A stretch of DNA of 9,442 bases from Micavibrio sp. GTDB taxonomy: Bacteria; Pseudomonadota; Alphaproteobacteria; Micavibrionales; Micavibrionaceae. Of the stretch, positions 7,043 through 9,442 are shown piece after piece. Position numbers and translations under genes: made by a program. Each line of letters begins with the position of its first letter. The stretch's first letter is position 1. The DNA lies in contig JAMONE010000156.1 in the NCBI GenBank assembly GCA_027066695.1, positions 1-9,442 of the forward strand. Direction: 5' to 3'. The notes below the pieces were generated by a model that worked only from the letters and a program-made list of their open reading frames with translations, ran no database searches and had not been told where the DNA came from.

Positions 7043-7123
7043 ATGGCCAGAGAAGGATATCATGCGCCTATAGAAGAGCTTTCTGATGAAACAAAAGATA
7101 TTCATAAAGCTTTAGGGCTGTAA
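7043..7123 (+). pseudogene. Truncated encapsulated ferritin-like protein (N-terminal remnant)
   Basis: A 26-codon ORF, MAREGYHAPIEELSDETKDI then HKALGL and TAA, starts 25 bases after nusG with a GAAGGAAAG ribosome binding site. The sequence closely resembles the N-terminus of encapsulin-associated ferritin-like proteins, which begin with a YHEP-x-EELSDETRDMHRAI pattern and usually run to about 95-130 residues. The ferroxidase ligands (two Glu and a His later in the family) and any encapsulin-targeting tail are absent. Only 47 bases separate the stop from the convergent sdhB end, and no encapsulin gene follows. Reading past the stop gives LNAIDAI, faintly similar to the family's MEELEAV, consistent with decay. 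The ORF could still be translated into a short peptide. The family assignment is from recall. Confidence 0.65.
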
Positions 7124-7170
7124 CCGCTGAATGCTATTGATGCAATAATAGATTCCCACATAGGTCATAA

Positions 7171-7980
7171 TTACTTACGGGCAACCATCATCTTTTTAAT
7201 CTCTGCAATTGCCTTGGCGGGGTTTAAACCTTTGGGGCAAGTATTGGTGCAGTTCATAATCGTATGACAGCGATACAAGCGGAAGGGGTCTTCCAATTGA
7301 TCAAGGCGCTCTCCCGTTGCATCATCACGGCTATCTGCGATCCAGCGATAAGCTTGCAGCAGTACCGCAGGCCCCATAAAGCGATCACTATTCCACCAAT
7401 ATGACGGGCAGCTTGTCGAGCAGCAAAAACACAAGATGCAAGCAGCAGGGCCATGGCCATCATCGCCATTAAGCACAAGCGCATCTTCCTCGGATTGTAA
7501 ACGCTCACGGCTTGGCGCGGGGCTGTCTGACTTTAACCATGGCTGGATTGAGTTATATTGTGCATATATGTGGTTAAGATCAGGCACTAAATCCTTAATC
7601 ACAGGCATATGCGGCAGCGGAGTTATCTTCACATCCCCCTTAACATCGCCAATATCTTTGGTGCATGCAAGCGTATTCGTGCCATCAATATTCATCGCAC
7701 AAGAGCCACAAATCCCCTCACGGCACGAACGGCGCAGTGTTAGAGTGCTGTCCACGTTGTCTTTGATATAGAGCAGCGCATCCAAAACCATAGGCCCGCA
7801 TTTATCAAGGTCAATCTTAACCTCGTCAAGACGCGGATTTTTAACCTCGCCGTTTTCATCCTTATCATCAGGCGACCAACGATAAATCGTAAAAGTCTTT
7901 GCATTGCTCGCCCCATCAGAAGCATCAATCTTTTCGCCCTTTTGGATTTTCGAGTTTTTAGGAAGTGTAAATTCAGCCAT
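7171..7980 (-). CDS. sdhB: Succinate dehydrogenase iron-sulfur subunit
   Basis: SdhB carries electrons from the FAD of SdhA to ubiquinone through three iron-sulfur clusters at the inner membrane (TCA cycle, complex II). The 269-residue protein has the [2Fe-2S] ligands Cys86, Cys91, Cys94 and Cys106 (SCREGICGSC then LAC), and the ligands for the [4Fe-4S] and [3Fe-4S] clusters in CILCFCCSTSCP (181-192) and CHTIMNCTNTCPKG (238-251). YWWNSDRFMGPAVLLQAYRW is the typical segment between them. A slightly longer DGHGPAA linker precedes the second cluster motif. The start is three bases after the HEPN gene stop, and its GAGG site lies inside that gene. The end converges on the nusG unit with no clear terminator between. 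Confidence 0.97.
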   Translation of the reverse strand: MAEFTLPKNSKIQKGEKIDASDGASNAKTFTIYRWSPDDKDENGEVKNPRLDEVKIDLDKCGPMVLDALLYIKDNVDSTLTLRRSCREGICGSCAMNIDGTNTLACTKDIGDVKGDVKITPLPHMPVIKDLVPDLNHIYAQYNSIQPWLKSDSPAPSRERLQSEEDALVLNGDDGHGPAACILCFCCSTSCPSYWWNSDRFMGPAVLLQAYRWIADSRDDATGERLDQLEDPFRLYRCHTIMNCTNTCPKGLNPAKAIAEIKKMMVARK

Positions 7981-7983
7981 TGG

Positions 7984-8382
7984 TTAATCCTCGACTTTAC
8001 TTTTTAAATAATTATAAGTTTCATTCAAAACTGGGTAATATATTTCAATGCGCTCGGCAATTTCTTGCGCTAGATCTTCATTATAAGTATGAGAGGTGAG
8101 ATTACGATCTTTTAGCATTTTAATCCATATATTATCATTTTCATCATTTTGCCCCATCCACCCTTGATAGAAGGCTTCTTTAAATGCGGCAGAAGGGCTG
8201 CGAATATCTATGCCAAGCGGCTCTAACCTGTCTTTAAACACTTTCCAGAAAAGCTCTATTGTAAATTCAAATCGCTGTATTAAGGCATCGGTGCGAATAG
8301 GGTTATCATTAGGAACATCCAAAGCTTCTTTTAATCGAATAACGGCCTTCTCAAGCGCTTGAAATCGTTCAATGTTTTTCAT
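7984..8382 (-). CDS. HEPN-domain protein, HI0074-like partner of MNT (toxin candidate)
   Basis: This 132-residue helical protein belongs to the nucleotidyltransferase substrate-binding (HI0074/HepT-like) HEPN family. Landmarks are IQRFEFTIELFWKVFKD (35-51), SPSAAFKEAF (62-71), and RNLTSHTY (93-100), which contains the HEPN RNase motif R-x4-H plus Tyr100 in the R-x4-H-x-Y arrangement. In studied HepT/MntA pairs, HEPN is an RNA-cutting toxin and the MNT partner silences it by adding AMP to that tyrosine. The start was set at ATG 8382 because GGAG lies 9 bases upstream; upstream ATGs at 8397 and 8400 have no such site. It overlaps the MNT gene by 14 bases and ends three bases before sdhB. All key residues are intact. 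Confidence 0.9.
   Translation of the reverse strand: MKNIERFQALEKAVIRLKEALDVPNDNPIRTDALIQRFEFTIELFWKVFKDRLEPLGIDIRSPSAAFKEAFYQGWMGQNDENDNIWIKMLKDRNLTSHTYNEDLAQEIAERIEIYYPVLNETYNYLKSKVED
7989..7992 (-). promoter_or_regulatory. sdhB ribosome binding site within the HEPN gene end
   Basis: GAGG (minus strand) lies 8 bases before the sdhB ATG and is formed by the last codons of the HEPN gene. Ribosomes finishing HEPN would therefore be in place to start sdhB, which suggests translational coupling. Confidence 0.6.
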
Positions 8383-8662
8383 ACAAAACCACTCCATCAT
8401 TTAAAATAGCATCTAAAAATGCGCCAGATTGTTTTTGTAAATGCACACAGTCAATTTTCAAAAGCGTGGGAGCATCCTCAACCAATTCTAAAACTTCCAA
8501 CCACTCCTCCTCTTTCAAACTTGGAGCATCCAAAGCGATATCAACATCTGCACGCGGCATATTATCACCACGTGCGCGTGAACCGAATAATAATATTTGA
8601 TCTATTGAATATTGGCTAGCAATATCTTGCACAAGCGCATCAATCGCAGGGTGGATATTCAT
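8369..8662 (-). CDS. MNT-type minimal nucleotidyltransferase (antitoxin candidate)
   Basis: A 97-residue protein of the DNA-polymerase-beta-like minimal nucleotidyltransferase family. The signature is intact: FGSRARGDNMPRADVDIAL (residues 26-44) has Gly-Ser, ten residues, then Asp39-x-Asp41, and a third probable catalytic Asp71 lies in LKIDCVHL. Such proteins pair with HEPN partners and are thought to transfer AMP from ATP to the toxin. The start is ATG 8662; a GTG directly before it (8665) is also possible. It begins four bases after the sdhA stop and overlaps the HEPN gene by 14 bases. This is the usual gene order for HI0073/HI0074-like pairs. Confidence 0.9.
   Translation of the reverse strand: MNIHPAIDALVQDIASQYSIDQILLFGSRARGDNMPRADVDIALDAPSLKEEEWLEVLELVEDAPTLLKIDCVHLQKQSGAFLDAILNDGVVLYEKH
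8392..8395 (-). promoter_or_regulatory. Ribosome binding site that fixes the HEPN gene start
   Basis: GGAG on the minus strand lies 9 bases before ATG 8382, inside the MNT gene. It favours that start over the in-frame ATGs at 8397 and 8400 and removes six N-terminal residues of the longer reading. Confidence 0.6.
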
Positions 8663-8666
8663 CACA

Positions 8667-9442
8667 TCAATAAACCCTTTTCTTAGGCGGAATTGGGTCT
8701 ATTTCATCGGTTAATGTTGTCATTATAACAGGGCGGTAGGTTATACCTGTATTGCCCTTTTCATCAATCGCAATCACAGTATGTTTCATCCATTTTTTAT
8801 CGTCACGATCAGGGAAGTCATCACGAGCATGTGCGCCGCGTGATTCCTCGCGGTTGGCGGCGGCGTGCATGGATACAACCGCTTGTGATAGCAGGTTATC
8901 AAGCTCTAGAGCTTCGACTAAATCAGTGTTGAATATCATAGAGCGGTCTTTAATTCCGATATCGACTTTGCCTGCGAAACATTCATTAATCTTGCCAACG
9001 CCTTCATTCATGCTATCGCCATTGCGAAACACTGGAGCATGGGTTTGCATTGTTCGTTGCATTTGATCGCGCAATTTGGCGACGCTGGTGTCACCATCAG
9101 AATTACGGTAATGGTCAAGGCGGGCGATTGCTTTTGAGCCATCATCCGCGCCGCATGGGCGATGTGGCATTCCTGCGCTTATCACTTCGGCTGCGCGGTT
9201 TGCCGCCGCTCTGCCAAACACAACAAGGTCAAGCAGCGAATTAGAGCCAAGGCGGTTCGCCCCATGCACAGAAACACACGCAGCTTCACCAATAGCCATA
9301 AGCCCTGATACAACTGCATTGGGGTCACTCTTCGTCGGACGCAAAACTTCGGCCATATAATTAGTTGGAATGCCGCCCATATTATAATGAACTGTCGGCA
9401 GAACGGGAATAGGCTCTTTTGTTACATCAACGCCAGCAAATA
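8667..9442 (-). CDS. sdhA: Succinate dehydrogenase flavoprotein subunit, C-terminal part
   Basis: SdhA oxidises succinate to fumarate using covalent FAD at the inner membrane. The frame is open to the window edge, so the start lies beyond 9442; about 257 C-terminal residues are present. Landmarks are LPTVHYNMGGIPTNY (substrate histidine), MAIGEAACVSVHGANRLGSN and SLLDLVVFGRAAA (with the catalytic-region arginine), NREESRGAHARDDFPDRDD, and the normal terminus IPPKKRVY. The C-terminus is intact, so the downstream MNT/HEPN module did not disrupt it. Transcription continues into the MNT gene after only four bases. Confidence 0.97.
   Translation of the reverse strand, partial: FAGVDVTKEPIPVLPTVHYNMGGIPTNYMAEVLRPTKSDPNAVVSGLMAIGEAACVSVHGANRLGSNSLLDLVVFGRAAANRAAEVISAGMPHRPCGADDGSKAIARLDHYRNSDGDTSVAKLRDQMQRTMQTHAPVFRNGDSMNEGVGKINECFAGKVDIGIKDRSMIFNTDLVEALELDNLLSQAVVSMHAAANREESRGAHARDDFPDRDDKKWMKHTVIAIDEKGNTGITYRPVIMTTLTDEIDPIPPKKRVY

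Noticed and set aside
6914..7123. Longer frame running from inside nusG into the ferritin-like fragment
   Set aside because: Its first part overlaps nusG in another frame and is Lys-rich noise; the ATG at 7043 with its own ribosome binding site is the sensible start.
7124..7170. Bidirectional terminator between the convergent nusG and sdhB units
   Set aside because: No stem of useful length with a flanking T or A tract was found in this 47-base gap.
7436..7771. 111-codon open frame on the plus strand
   Set aside because: It is antisense to the conserved cysteine region of sdhB and shows only composition-driven residues.
8752..9066. 104-codon open frame on the plus strand
   Set aside because: It is antisense to the conserved sdhA C-terminal region and Ser/Arg-rich, as expected of a shadow frame.

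Overview
The window looks like chromosomal DNA from a moderately AT-rich alphaproteobacterium. The evidence is the alphaproteobacterial character of the NusG, SdhA, SdhB and EF-Tu segments, a glycine decarboxylase split into two subunit genes, and an N-terminal fragment of an encapsulated-ferritin-like protein. Stops are ordinary TAA, TAG and TGA, and Trp is encoded by TGG, so the standard bacterial code applies. No rRNA, tRNA, CRISPR array or insertion sequence was seen.

Plus-strand half (1-7123). The 3' end of tuf (EF-Tu) closes with a clear intrinsic terminator. A secreted DUF4919-like protein follows. Next comes a complete glycine cleavage cluster: gcvT, gcvH, a small PQ-loop/SemiSWEET-type membrane protein, gcvPA, an unrecognised membrane-anchored protein, and gcvPB. 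With an Lpd encoded elsewhere, GcvT, GcvH and GcvPA/PB would split glycine into CO2, ammonia and a methylene group on tetrahydrofolate. The two non-gcv genes are packed tightly between the enzyme genes. Then come secE and nusG, separated by a 14-bp tandem repeat. A 26-codon ORF after nusG reads as the N-terminus of an encapsulated ferritin-like protein and stops abruptly. The ribosomal protein genes that normally follow nusG (rplK, rplA) are absent here.

Minus-strand half (9442-7171, converging on nusG). This is a succinate dehydrogenase operon: the sdhA 3' part, then a MNT nucleotidyltransferase gene, then a HEPN-domain gene, then sdhB. The MNT/HEPN pair is a toxin-antitoxin-type module sitting between the two catalytic SDH subunits. 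Its junctions are only a few nucleotides long or overlapping, and the sdhB ribosome binding site lies inside the end of the HEPN gene.

The main theme is conserved housekeeping operons (tuf/secE/nusG, gcv, sdh) interrupted by small accessory genes. The HEPN-MNT module inside sdhAB and the truncated ferritin-like gene after nusG are the items most worth a second look.
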